From NCBI RefSeq assembly GCF_000317145.1, contig NC_020053.1:82419-146418 (forward strand): a stretch of DNA of 64,000 nucleotides, in the 5' to 3' direction. The number at the start of each line of letters is the position of its first letter. The stretch's first letter is position 1. The translations under genes and the position numbers were made by a program. Below the pieces are notes generated by a model. It ran no database searches. It saw nothing but the letters and a program-made list of their open reading frames with translations, and was not told where the DNA came from. Shown here one piece after another: positions 53,792-62,335 of the stretch. Source of the stretch: Chamaesiphon minutus PCC 6605. Lineage in GTDB: Bacteria; Cyanobacteriota; Cyanobacteriia; Cyanobacteriales; Chamaesiphonaceae.

Positions 53792-54481
53792 ATGAACGAT
53801 ATGAGTAACGTTCCTGCTTACGGACTGTGGGGATTAGTAATTATTAATTCTTTGATATTTATCATCTTTGCCTTGAGTTTTACCAAGCCGCGTAACGCTA
53901 GAGATTGGCGATCTTTCGGGGCATTCTCAGCGTTCATCGTGGCTTTGTTCACAGAAATGTATGGGTTCCCCTTAACACTTTACCTACTCTCAGGCTGGCT
54001 GCAAACCCGCTATCCAGGCTTCAACATCTTTTCCCACGATGCCGGACATCTGTGGGGGACATTACTGGGATGGAAAGGCGATCCGCATTGGAATCCGATT
54101 CACCTTTTGAGTAGCGTGTTAATTTTTGGAGGACTGTATTACTTAGGCAGTGCTTGGGAAGTTCTGTATAAAGCTCAACGCAGTCGTACATTGGCGGTTT
54201 CCGGCCCCTATGCCACAATTCGCCATCCGCAGTATGTCGCCTTCATTATCATCATGTTTGGCTTTTTACTGCAATGGCCCACTCTGTTGACGTTGATTAT
54301 GTTCCCGATTTTGGTTGCGATGTACATCCATTTAGCACACCAAGAAGAACGCGATGCTCTAGCCGAATTTGGTGAGGAGTATACCCGTTATGCCGCAGCA
54401 ACCCCCGCGTTTAACCCGTGGGGTCGTCGCACTACTCCCAGAAAACTAACTCGTTCACAGGAGCCTCATCATGACCCATAG
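53792..54481 (+). CDS. Isoprenylcysteine-methyltransferase-like integral membrane protein
   Basis: 229 residues with five or six helices. The C-terminal SAM-binding region of ICMT/phospholipid methyltransferase-like proteins is visible: YATIRHPQYVAF and HQEERDALAEFGEEY. It probably methylates a small molecule, lipid or protein at the membrane; the substrate is unknown. It overlaps the next gene by 11 bp. A decayed copy lies at 45741-45867 in the CopB cassette, so the gene belongs to the shared module. Confidence 0.82.
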   Translation: MNDMSNVPAYGLWGLVIINSLIFIIFALSFTKPRNARDWRSFGAFSAFIVALFTEMYGFPLTLYLLSGWLQTRYPGFNIFSHDAGHLWGTLLGWKGDPHWNPIHLLSSVLIFGGLYYLGSAWEVLYKAQRSRTLAVSGPYATIRHPQYVAFIIIMFGFLLQWPTLLTLIMFPILVAMYIHLAHQEERDALAEFGEEYTRYAAATPAFNPWGRRTTPRKLTRSQEPHHDP

Positions 54482-54770
54482 TAATTATCACAGCGAAGAA
54501 AGTCGGGTTCGGAGTTATTCAGTCATGAGATTGAGTGTACGATCTCTAGTCCTCACCACAATCTTCGTCTACATACTTTGTGTGCTGTTTATTGCCTTTG
54601 CCCCACGAGTTGCAACAATTTTGTTTGGCTATACTCTTCATGCCGATCTAATTAATATTGTCCGCAGCGTCGGCTGGGATAGTTTAATTACGGGTCTTTG
54701 CGTTTGGTCTGTGGGCAACGGATTATATGCGGTATTTATGGCTCAGATTTACAACCGTCTTGTGTCTTGA
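54471..54770 (+). CDS. DUF5676-like two-helix membrane protein
   Basis: 99 residues, two transmembrane helices, with LFGYTLHADLINIVRSVGWDSLITGLCVWSVGNGLY matching the paralogue at 45435 along its length. It overlaps the methyltransferase-like gene by 11 bp, which points to coupled translation and perhaps a shared complex. Function unknown. Confidence 0.78.
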   Translation: MTHSNYHSEESRVRSYSVMRLSVRSLVLTTIFVYILCVLFIAFAPRVATILFGYTLHADLINIVRSVGWDSLITGLCVWSVGNGLYAVFMAQIYNRLVS

Positions 54771-54887
54771 TAAACAAATTGAACTGAGGATACTGTTACC
54801 CATCAAATCACATTTTCAATCCGCGATTTTTGATTCGAGATCGAGAGAAAGATTAAACATAAACCATAACGTAAGAGAGATAAAACT

Positions 54888-55379
54888 ATGAGCGATCTAA
54901 TTGTAATTGGCTTTCCAGATGAATTTAAGGCAGATGAAGTATTAATCGATCTCCGCCGACTCGAACTGGACTATTTAATCGATCTAGAAGATGCAGCAAT
55001 TGTCGTCAGAAATCAAGACGGGAAAGTCAGAGTTAAACAATCTCAAGAACTTGTCGCTTCTGGCGCATTAAGTGGCGGCTTCTGGGGCTTATTAATCGGC
55101 TTAATGTTCCTTCAGCCGTTGCTGGGAATTCTTGGTGCAGCGGTGGGTGCCCTTTCCGGTGCTCTAACGGATATCGGCATTGATGACAACTTTATTCGAG
55201 ATCTGGGTAACACGATCGAGCCTGGTACCTCTGCCCTCTTTATCTTAGTGACAAAATCGACTCCTGATAAGGTTTTGGAAGATTTGAGCAAGTTTGAGGG
55301 AAAAGTCCTCCGCACTTCTTTATCCCATGTCGATGAGGCAAAACTTCAGGCGGCTCTTACAAAAAGTGCAGCAGGGTAA
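54888..55379 (+). CDS. DUF1269 membrane-associated protein
   Basis: 163 residues, closely similar to the protein at 6437 over its whole length (MSDLIVIGFPDEFKADEVLIDL; GALSGALTDIGIDDNFI). A Gly/Ala-rich hydrophobic hairpin lies in the middle. It is in the metal cassette here and in the multicopper oxidase operon there, so the family is repeatedly linked to copper genes in this organism. Confidence 0.8.
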   Translation: MSDLIVIGFPDEFKADEVLIDLRRLELDYLIDLEDAAIVVRNQDGKVRVKQSQELVASGALSGGFWGLLIGLMFLQPLLGILGAAVGALSGALTDIGIDDNFIRDLGNTIEPGTSALFILVTKSTPDKVLEDLSKFEGKVLRTSLSHVDEAKLQAALTKSAAG

Positions 55380-55448
55380 ATCATCGCTTCAAGAAATCTC
55401 TTGTCAGCGTGAATTACTCTGATAAGAGATTCTATATTCGCAGAGGAA

Positions 55449-55844
55449 ATGCAAATGATATCAAGATCGATCGCAATTCAACCATCTAATTCACTGCCGC
55501 CAAGCCAGCGAAAGATTGAAATGGATGTAGCTTTCCAGAGCGTCATGGGCCTTATGGTACTTTCGACGATCGCTGCTTTAATTTATGTTTGTATTTACGA
55601 GCAAAAGCAGCATTCCTCCAGCTTCAAACTGCCTTTCAATGTTCCATGTCCTCGCTGTCGATATTTTAGCAATAATTCCTATCTAAAGTGTACTCTCCAC
55701 CCAACAACCGCACTGACTGAGCAAGCAGTTGATTGTAGAGATTATTGCCCGCACAGGAAAGAGCAACGGATTGAAAAGGAGAGTACTGCTAGTTGGCGTA
55801 ATCTTTCTTGGAGGAGCATCGTTCAAAACATTTTTAATAAATAA
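55449..55844 (+). CDS. Small membrane protein with five-Cys motif, copy A
   Basis: 131 residues. One transmembrane helix (about 28-50) precedes a conserved domain with Cys spacing C-x2-C-x10-C-x14-C-x3-C (CPRCRYFSNNSYLKC ... AVDCRDYC) and an invariant LHP and LTEQAVDC. The arrangement could hold zinc or an iron-sulphur cluster. I do not recognise a named family with certainty. Adjacent copy at 55929; divergent one at 45085. Confidence 0.7.
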   Translation: MQMISRSIAIQPSNSLPPSQRKIEMDVAFQSVMGLMVLSTIAALIYVCIYEQKQHSSSFKLPFNVPCPRCRYFSNNSYLKCTLHPTTALTEQAVDCRDYCPHRKEQRIEKESTASWRNLSWRSIVQNIFNK

Positions 55845-55928
55845 CCACCCAAAAACCAAAATTTAACTCGCTGAACATTAATTTCAAATCGTTCTAACAA
55901 GAGATTCTATGTTCGGGAAGGAACGCAA

Positions 55929-56279
55929 ATGGCAGCAAAATCGATAATAACTCAACCATCTAATTCGTTTCCGCCAAACCAGCAAGGAATTAAATTTTTT
56001 ACTGACTCTGACACAGCTTTTGTGATAATTAGCTTTGCTGTATTTTGGACGATCGGTATTTTCATCTATGCTTGCATTCCCAAGAGTCGGCAGCATTTCT
56101 CCAGCTTCAAACCACCTCTCAAACCACCTCTCAAGACTCCATGTCATCGCTGTCGATATTTTAGTAATAATCACTATCTCAAGTGTGCGCTTCATCCAGA
56201 AACTGCACTGACTGAGCAAGCAGTTGATTGTAGAGATTACTGTCTAAATAGCAGGGAACAAAAAGCTGAAGAGTTTTGA
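55929..56279 (+). CDS. Small membrane protein with five-Cys motif, copy B
   Basis: 116 residues with the same plan as copy A: QPSN-S-PP start, one transmembrane helix, then CHRCRYFSNNHYLKC ... AVDCRDYC. A short in-frame duplication gives KPPLKPPLK just before the Cys domain. It is a tandem duplicate of copy A; the two leaders share AAGAGATTCTAT.TTCG. Function unknown. Confidence 0.7.
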   Translation: MAAKSIITQPSNSFPPNQQGIKFFTDSDTAFVIISFAVFWTIGIFIYACIPKSRQHFSSFKPPLKPPLKTPCHRCRYFSNNHYLKCALHPETALTEQAVDCRDYCLNSREQKAEEF

Positions 56280-56283
56280 ATCG

Positions 56284-56315
56284 CTCATAACATCCTCATA
56301 ATTAGATCGTATTCT
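56284..56315 (+). promoter_or_regulatory. Tandem-repeat promoter 12
   Basis: CTCAT-N6-CTCAT, 10 bp, TATTCT, then AAAAAGGTAGAGG. It lies 75 bp before copZ at 56391, right after the stop of five-Cys copy B. Confidence 0.72.
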
Positions 56316-56390
56316 AAAAAGGTAGAGGATTACTGCTCCTTTACAAAATTCCTCCTAACTAAACCACCCTAAAGATCGAGATTTAACACC

Positions 56391-56585
56391 ATGAAACTCC
56401 AATTAAAAGTTCCCAATATGAGCTGTGGTGGTTGTGTCAGTACCATCACTGACGCGATTAAAACAGTCGATGCTAATGCGACCGTTCAGGCCGACCCCCA
56501 AACTAAGACTGTATCGGTAGAAACTCAATCTCCTGAAGCAACAATTAAGGCAGCGATGGCTAAGGTTGGTTATCGCCCTAATTAA
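56391..56585 (+). CDS. copZ: CopZ-like copper chaperone
   Basis: 64 residues: a minimal HMA domain with metal site MSCGGC (Cys12, Cys15), like cyanobacterial Atx1 chaperones. It carries Cu(I) to P-type ATPases. It is the intact counterpart of the broken gene at 3544; the two align without gaps once the inserted repeat is removed. Own promoter (56284) and likely terminator (56595-56622). Confidence 0.9.
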   Translation: MKLQLKVPNMSCGGCVSTITDAIKTVDANATVQADPQTKTVSVETQSPEATIKAAMAKVGYRPN

Positions 56586-56594
56586 TTCAGTGCG

Positions 56595-56622
56595 ATCGGT
56601 TCTGACTGCATTTAGAACCGAT
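56595..56622. terminator. Inverted repeat after copZ
   Basis: ATCGGTTCT and its complement AGAACCGAT with a 10-bp loop, 10 bp after the copZ stop. A likely terminator, though the T-run is weak. Confidence 0.55.
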
Positions 56623-56694
56623 GACTGGATGCCTAATTACTCCACAGGCACCAACGCAATGGCGTAAAGATGTTTATTATTCCAGGAACTTCTT

Positions 56695-58230
56695 ATGAAA
56701 CCAGATTACCTGATTATCGGCAGTGGTTTGTCAGCATTGACCTTTGGTGCTCTGATGGCAAACTCTGGTAAGACTGTCCAAATCCTCGAAGCTCACGAGC
56801 ATCCAGGCGGCTTTGGTCATACATTTACGATGGCTAAAAAGTATACGTTTAACGCTCAATTTCACTACGTTTGGAGCTGTGGTGAAGGGCAAACCGTCAA
56901 CCAAGTACTCAAAAAACTGGGCTTAGATAAGGAAGTAACTTTTGAGCGGTACGATCCAGAAGGTTTCGACCACATGCGAATGCCTGGATACAAAATGGAT
57001 ATTCCATCGGAACCAGAGGAATTAATTCAGCGATTATCTGCACTATTTCCGGCACATAGCGATCGAATTCGCCAATTTGTTAACGAAGTCGAGAAAACTG
57101 GTGCAGGCTTAAAAATAGTTGCTCCGCCGATCGATCCTGTCGAACTACTCAAGCATCCCCAGGCAGCGTTCAGTGCCATCTCGAACGTCAACAGTACGCT
57201 TCAGGATGTATTTGACAAATTCCAGCTTCCTCAAGCCGCACAAACCCTTTTAGCTCTGCAATGGCTGGACTTTTTACTACCGCCAAATCAACTCTCCTTC
57301 TTTGCTTGGGTCGCATTATTCAGGGGCTATCAAGCAGGTGCGTTTTACCCAACTCAGCATTTTGAGGATGTAATTAATTCCTTGGTTAAGGTCATCGAAT
57401 CGCATGGAGGAGAGGTACTGCTAAACCATGAGATTACAAATTTTCAAGTCACAGATAAAACGGTGACGGGAGTTCAGGCGATGGATCTCACCACCCATCA
57501 AACCGCTGAATTTACAGGTAATACTGTGATTTGCAATATCGATCCTCAACGAGCCGCGAAGATGATTGGGTCAGAAAAGTTCTCCCAAAAGGTGCGCCGA
57601 AAACTCGACTATGACTATTCGGCATCTAACTACATGGCTTATTGTGTCGTCAAAGATCTCGACCTTCGCGACTATGGATTTGGTAAGTGGAATCTGTCGC
57701 ATACCGGACATGAAGATCTTAATGAAGCCTTCGCGCAAATGTACGATCGCCATGACTATTCTAATCCCAGTTTTGCCATCACCACCCCCACTTTGATGAC
57801 AACAGCGAGTCGGGATTGTCCTGAAGACTGCCAGATTGTCGAATTCCTCACCGTTGCTAATTATGACTACTTTAAACAATTGCGGGAGAGCGATCCCAAA
57901 GCTTACAGGCAGAAAAAGCAAGAGATTTTAGATTCGATCCTCGATGTTGTGGAGAAACATTATGTCCCGAATTTCAGGCAACACATGGTCTTCGATATTA
58001 CAGGCAGCCCGACTACCAATGAACGCTATTGCTGGTGTCCAGAAGGGAATTCTTACGGTTCCATTCTGACCCCACGCAATGTAGGTTTAGGGCGATTGAA
58101 TCACGAAACTTCTCTCAACCAGTTCTATTTCTGTAATGCCTCATCTGGCTATCCAGGCTTTGCTGGCACAGTTTGGACGGGAGCAATACTGTATCAACGA
58201 TTATCCGGCGACGTGATTTTAGACGACTAA
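56695..58230 (+). CDS. CrtI/RetSat-like FAD-dependent oxidoreductase
   Basis: 511 residues. N-terminal FAD motif DYLIIGSGLSALTFGALMA (4-22) followed by EAHEHPGGFGHTF, and a C-terminal FAD-contact segment (NASSGYPGFAGTVWTGA). The pattern is that of phytoene desaturase/retinol saturase-like enzymes. It may desaturate, saturate or isomerise a lipid or carotenoid; the substrate is unknown. It is first of three co-directional genes with another FAD oxidoreductase and a cyclopropane synthase, so a modified fatty acid is a good guess. Confidence 0.82.
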   Translation: MKPDYLIIGSGLSALTFGALMANSGKTVQILEAHEHPGGFGHTFTMAKKYTFNAQFHYVWSCGEGQTVNQVLKKLGLDKEVTFERYDPEGFDHMRMPGYKMDIPSEPEELIQRLSALFPAHSDRIRQFVNEVEKTGAGLKIVAPPIDPVELLKHPQAAFSAISNVNSTLQDVFDKFQLPQAAQTLLALQWLDFLLPPNQLSFFAWVALFRGYQAGAFYPTQHFEDVINSLVKVIESHGGEVLLNHEITNFQVTDKTVTGVQAMDLTTHQTAEFTGNTVICNIDPQRAAKMIGSEKFSQKVRRKLDYDYSASNYMAYCVVKDLDLRDYGFGKWNLSHTGHEDLNEAFAQMYDRHDYSNPSFAITTPTLMTTASRDCPEDCQIVEFLTVANYDYFKQLRESDPKAYRQKKQEILDSILDVVEKHYVPNFRQHMVFDITGSPTTNERYCWCPEGNSYGSILTPRNVGLGRLNHETSLNQFYFCNASSGYPGFAGTVWTGAILYQRLSGDVILDD

Positions 58231-58276
58231 ATAGACGATCGCACATTACTTACATTCATCAATTTAGGAGTCAACT

Positions 58277-59515
58277 ATGAGAATTGCTGTAATTGGAAGT
58301 GGAGCTAGTGGCATGGCTACAGCCTATCTACTCGATAAACAAGGGCATCATGTCACCGTGTTTGAACGACAGCCCATCCTCGGCGGACATATTCGGACGT
58401 TGAACAAGAACGTCAAACCCAACCAGTCCGCTTGTGATGAGGTATTGGAAGCTGGAGTGCTCGAATTTCCAACTGTGTTTTACAACTTTATCGCGCTGAT
58501 GCAAGATCTAGGTGTGGAAGTAGAACCCGTCAATATTGGTTCGGCGATGTTTCTCAAGGATGGCGACCACTTTCTATCGGCAGTAACGATCGAAAAGAAC
58601 TTCGCAGGTCTCCACGGGCTGATTGAAAAGTTACGCCTTGATGCCATCTATGCCCGTTCCGTTGGATTGTGGTTGAGAACGCAATTTGCTAACTTGCCAG
58701 ATCTCGCCAATCGTCCGCTTTCAGAATACTTGAAAGGCTTTGAGATCCGCGATACCTGGCTGAAGTTGGTGGTGATGTATAGCTATTCGATCCCATTTGA
58801 ACTAATTAATGATTTTCCCGCAGAGTTGGCGATTCCTACTTTACGCGACTATCTCGCTGTCAACTGGGTCAGGGTTAAGGGCGGCGTTTATACTTACATT
58901 GAAAAAATCCTGGAGCGATTTAAGGGTGAGATCGTGCTCAATGTCGAGATCGATCGAATTGTCCGAAGTCCTGATGGTGTCAAAATCATGCGCTCTACAG
59001 GTGAAATTCAGGAGTTCGATAAAGTCGTGTTCGCTACGCCCCCCGACCAAGTAATGGCGTTATTAGCCGACCCGACGGAGGCTGAAACTAAACGGTTTTC
59101 TGCCTGGAAAGCCAACTATGCAACGACTTTAGTTCATCGAGATACTTCTGTCTACGCCCGTCACGGCATCACCCAACCCTCAGAATTTGATTTTTTCCAA
59201 AAGCCAGACGGTCGCTGGGGTTATAACGGCTGCTTGAATCAGCTTTGTGGAATTACAACACCAGAGCATAATTTTTTATCGTTCCAATTAGAGGAATTGA
59301 TTGCACCCGATCGCATTATTCACACTCAGGAACATCACACGCCGATGTATACCACTGAATCTTTTCGATATCGGGATGAAGTAGTTGAGACTAACGGCGA
59401 GAACAATACCTACCATGCGGGAGCTTATCTAGGAGATGGCTTGCATGAAGGAGCGATCGCCTCTGCTTTTCGAGTCGCTCAACTGGTTGGTTCAGCCTTA
59501 GTTCTATCCCATTGA
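58277..59515 (+). CDS. Amine-oxidase-type FAD oxidoreductase linked to CFA synthase
   Basis: 412 residues. FAD motif AVIGSGASGMATAYLLDKQG (4-23), VFERQPILGGHI, and C-terminal GAYLGDGLHEGAIASAFRVA. Such FAD proteins are regularly encoded next to cyclopropane synthase-like genes and probably oxidise or reduce the modified acyl chain. AGGAG precedes the ATG; 58 bp separate it from the cfa gene. A 5' fragment of a second copy is at 43773. Confidence 0.83.
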   Translation: MRIAVIGSGASGMATAYLLDKQGHHVTVFERQPILGGHIRTLNKNVKPNQSACDEVLEAGVLEFPTVFYNFIALMQDLGVEVEPVNIGSAMFLKDGDHFLSAVTIEKNFAGLHGLIEKLRLDAIYARSVGLWLRTQFANLPDLANRPLSEYLKGFEIRDTWLKLVVMYSYSIPFELINDFPAELAIPTLRDYLAVNWVRVKGGVYTYIEKILERFKGEIVLNVEIDRIVRSPDGVKIMRSTGEIQEFDKVVFATPPDQVMALLADPTEAETKRFSAWKANYATTLVHRDTSVYARHGITQPSEFDFFQKPDGRWGYNGCLNQLCGITTPEHNFLSFQLEELIAPDRIIHTQEHHTPMYTTESFRYRDEVVETNGENNTYHAGAYLGDGLHEGAIASAFRVAQLVGSALVLSH

Positions 59516-59573
59516 TTGACAGTAAAAGGTAGTAAGTAGGATACCAGCAATTCTTCATTCAAGGTTTTCGATA

Positions 59574-60707
59574 ATGCTAATCAACTTAGTTAAACCCAAA
59601 TTTCACAGCCATATTCAGGATATGTTAGCCTCAGCCGACATTCAAACTAATGGCGATCGTCCTTGGGATCTGCAAATCCACAACCCTGATGTTTATCAAA
59701 GAATCTTGAGAGAAGGATTGCTGGGACTGGGTGAATCTTACGTAGAAGGATGGTGGGATTGCCCAAATCTAGATGAGTTTTTTACTAAAATTTTCCGCTC
59801 GAACCTCTACAATCTAGTCGATCGCGATCTAGCTACAGTGCTAGAAACTGCCAAAGCAAAACTTTGGAACATGCAGAGCCTGAACCGGAGTTTTCAGATT
59901 GGCAAACACCATTACGACTTGGGAAACGAACTTTATCAACTCATGCTTGATTCCAGAATGACCTATACCTGCGGCTACTGGAAAACAGCTCAGAACTTGG
60001 AGGATGCTCAAGCAGCAAAGTTAGATTTAATTTGTCAAAAACTACAGCTTAAAAAAGGTATGACGCTATTAGATATTGGATGTGGTTGGGGCAGTCTGAT
60101 GAAATATGCTGCCGAAAAGTATGAGGTATCTTGTGTTGGGCTAACGGTTTCCCAAGAACAGATAAAATTAGGAGAAGAACTATGTAAAGGCTTACCAGTA
60201 AAGTTCATTTTACAAGATTATCGTCAGTTTGATGAGCAATTCGATCGAGTTGCATCTGTAGGAATGATCGAACACGTTGGGCATAAAAACTATCGTGTGT
60301 TTATGGAAAAAGTTAACTGTTGTCTTAAGAATAATGGATTATTTTTATTGCATACGATTGGTAGTAATTATACCGAATTCTATATAGATAGGTGGATTAA
60401 TAAATACATTTTCCCAAACGCATTATTACCTTCGGCTGCTCAGATTTGTGCATCTGCCGAGAAAATATTTGTAGTAGAAGATTGGCATAATTTTGGCCAA
60501 TATTACGATCCGACTTTAATGGCTTGGTGGCATAATTTTGATAATAACTGGGGACAATTAGCAGATAAATATGGAGATGAGTTTTACAGGATGTGGAAAT
60601 ATTATTTATTAATGTCGGCAGGAGCTTTTAGATCGAGACATATTCAAGTTTGGCAAATTATGTTTTCCAAAAATGGAATTCTTGGTGGATATCCGACAGT
60701 GAGATGA
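59574..60707 (+). CDS. cfa: Cyclopropane-fatty-acyl-phospholipid synthase family methyltransferase
   Basis: 377 residues. SAM-binding motif LLDIGCGWGS (about 164-173), family motifs HHYDLGNELYQLMLD and MTYTCGYW (about 123-147), and EHVGHKNY. It adds a methylene or methyl group from SAM to the double bond of a membrane fatty acid. With the upstream FAD enzymes it may make methyl-branched or further oxidised acyl chains. A/T-richer toward the 3' end than its neighbours. Confidence 0.92.
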   Translation: MLINLVKPKFHSHIQDMLASADIQTNGDRPWDLQIHNPDVYQRILREGLLGLGESYVEGWWDCPNLDEFFTKIFRSNLYNLVDRDLATVLETAKAKLWNMQSLNRSFQIGKHHYDLGNELYQLMLDSRMTYTCGYWKTAQNLEDAQAAKLDLICQKLQLKKGMTLLDIGCGWGSLMKYAAEKYEVSCVGLTVSQEQIKLGEELCKGLPVKFILQDYRQFDEQFDRVASVGMIEHVGHKNYRVFMEKVNCCLKNNGLFLLHTIGSNYTEFYIDRWINKYIFPNALLPSAAQICASAEKIFVVEDWHNFGQYYDPTLMAWWHNFDNNWGQLADKYGDEFYRMWKYYLLMSAGAFRSRHIQVWQIMFSKNGILGGYPTVR

Positions 60708-60743
60708 TTTCAACCTTTGTGAATATCGATCGTGAATAATAAA

Positions 60744-60814
60744 TAGGGTGGGTATTGTCTTGATTCGCTAAACCATCGGGAAACAAAGGCGTGCGCGAAT
60801 CGCTGCCCACCCTA
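60744..60814. terminator. Long inverted repeat between convergent genes
   Basis: TAGGGTGGG and CCCACCCTA enclose a second imperfect pair (GATTCGC / GCGAATC). It lies between the 3' ends of cfa and the desaturase, so likely a two-way terminator. Its inner part (GTTTCCCGATGG on the minus strand) resembles the hairpin repeats at 21801 and 48491. Confidence 0.6.
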
Positions 60815-60840
60815 ATAGTTGTTTTTAGTTTAGCTAAAGC

Positions 60841-61884
60841 CTAATTATCCTTAGCGTCAAACTCACGAAAGGTTTGATAAAATTCATTCTGTTCATAGAG
60901 ATGACATTTATCGGTAATATCTTTCATCATTTCCCAAGTGAACTTACGTTCTTTGATATATTCACCCCAATTAGCTTTGATAATCGCGTGAGCTTGCCGC
61001 AGTCGGTAAGAAGGAATCGCTGTCGAAATATGATGGGGAACGTGAACGTTGATATCGTGACAGAGGAATTCCACCCAGCGAGGGTAGTCACAATGCACCG
61101 TACCAGATAGTTGCGCGATCGCTTCGTTCCATTCACCTTCAGGTGTAAACGGAATATCTGCTGCTGTATGGTGGACGATCGTGAAGGTACTCATCCAGAA
61201 ATGATATACCAGCCAGGGTAGCAACCAAAACTTAACGAAGCCCCAGATGCCAACCGTCCCAATCATGACTGGGAACATAACTGCGGCAACGATAATCACC
61301 ACCAAAGCTGAGAATTTGACATCATCTCTGGTTTTGCCTGCTGGAAACTTGCGCCAGTTAAAGTGAACTAGTGCCCAATGGGGCAGTGATGCCAACCACC
61401 ATAACCGACCGCGCATGGCTTGATAGAATACTTGCAGCCAAGTTGGAGCTGCCTTGTAGTCTTCAGGTCGCCACGGTTGCCACGCATTATCCACATCCAT
61501 TTTGTTGGTGTGCTTGTGGTGATGATTGTGCCCGTATCGCCAACCGTGGAAGGGATAAATCAGGGTCAACATGAACAGATGACCGACGAGATCGTTGACT
61601 TTCCGACTTGTTGAGAAGGAACGGTGGGCACAGTCATGACCGATGACAAAGCAACCAGTCATTGCCGTACCTGTAAATACCCACGCCAGGGGTAAAAGGT
61701 ACCAAGGCGCAACAGCGATTGCCGCCATACCTAGCGTCACTGCGACGATAGTTTTGATGACCATCAGCCAAGCTTGATTATTGTCTTTAACAAAAACTGA
61801 TTTTGGTAAAGATTGGACGATCTGTTTGAGTTTGAGCTTCGGGGACAGCACGGTGTCTGGCTCGCGATCGATCGATAATGTCAT
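60841..61884 (-). CDS. desA: Acyl-lipid fatty acid desaturase (DesA-like)
   Basis: 347 residues, the usual size. Three His boxes hold the di-iron centre: HDCAHRS (83-89), HNHHH (119-123) and HVPHH (281-285). Four or more transmembrane helices. It resembles the cyanobacterial delta-12 desaturase DesA, which places a second double bond in membrane-bound oleate. The exact position of the double bond is not readable from sequence. Convergent with the cfa cluster; upstream gap 61885-62335 separates it from the recombinase. Confidence 0.87.
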   Translation of the reverse strand: MTLSIDREPDTVLSPKLKLKQIVQSLPKSVFVKDNNQAWLMVIKTIVAVTLGMAAIAVAPWYLLPLAWVFTGTAMTGCFVIGHDCAHRSFSTSRKVNDLVGHLFMLTLIYPFHGWRYGHNHHHKHTNKMDVDNAWQPWRPEDYKAAPTWLQVFYQAMRGRLWWLASLPHWALVHFNWRKFPAGKTRDDVKFSALVVIIVAAVMFPVMIGTVGIWGFVKFWLLPWLVYHFWMSTFTIVHHTAADIPFTPEGEWNEAIAQLSGTVHCDYPRWVEFLCHDINVHVPHHISTAIPSYRLRQAHAIIKANWGEYIKERKFTWEMMKDITDKCHLYEQNEFYQTFREFDAKDN

Positions 61885-62335
61885 GTAGCGGTTTAGATCT
61901 CCAAGGAGTATGGATAAGGCCCCGTTGCTGCTACTGCCGATCGGACACCGCTCGATCGATCGAACGGTGGAAATTATTAATTTGTAGCCGAACTAAGTAC
62001 CGTTTTGTTAACGATCGCGGATGTTTATCCTAGCTCAGTCTTTGGCTAGATGCTAGTAGTGGTCAACGCACAAAATATAAATTCTGCCACTAGATGAAGA
62101 TCGACGCAGGACAGAACTATTTGCTCCCACATTCGGCTAGTTCGCTCCCACGATCCTCTCCTGTTGAGAATCATTATTTTAAGCTCTGTAGATTAGACAA
62201 AATTCATTGTCTCGTTCTTAATTTCGCTCGTGACACCGTGCGACTGGAGAGCGGAGCGAGTGGAAAATGAGGACGCGATAAACTAATTTACCGTGCGCTA
62301 TACTAGAAAGCAATTCCCCTCGCTCGGAGCATCTG
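61885..62335. other. 451-bp intergenic region before the recombinases
   Basis: Divergent upstream region of the desaturase and the first recombinase. I see no gene. It contains a small dyad AGACAA-N6-TTGTCT (62196-62213) whose 6-bp centre is reminiscent of a recombinase core, but the arms are short. Several partial promoter-like motifs; none convincing. Confidence 0.4.

Noticed and set aside
62196..62213. AGACAA-N6-TTGTCT dyad as a second recombination site
   Set aside because: Arms are only 6 bp and do not resemble those of the 28-bp palindrome at 63487.
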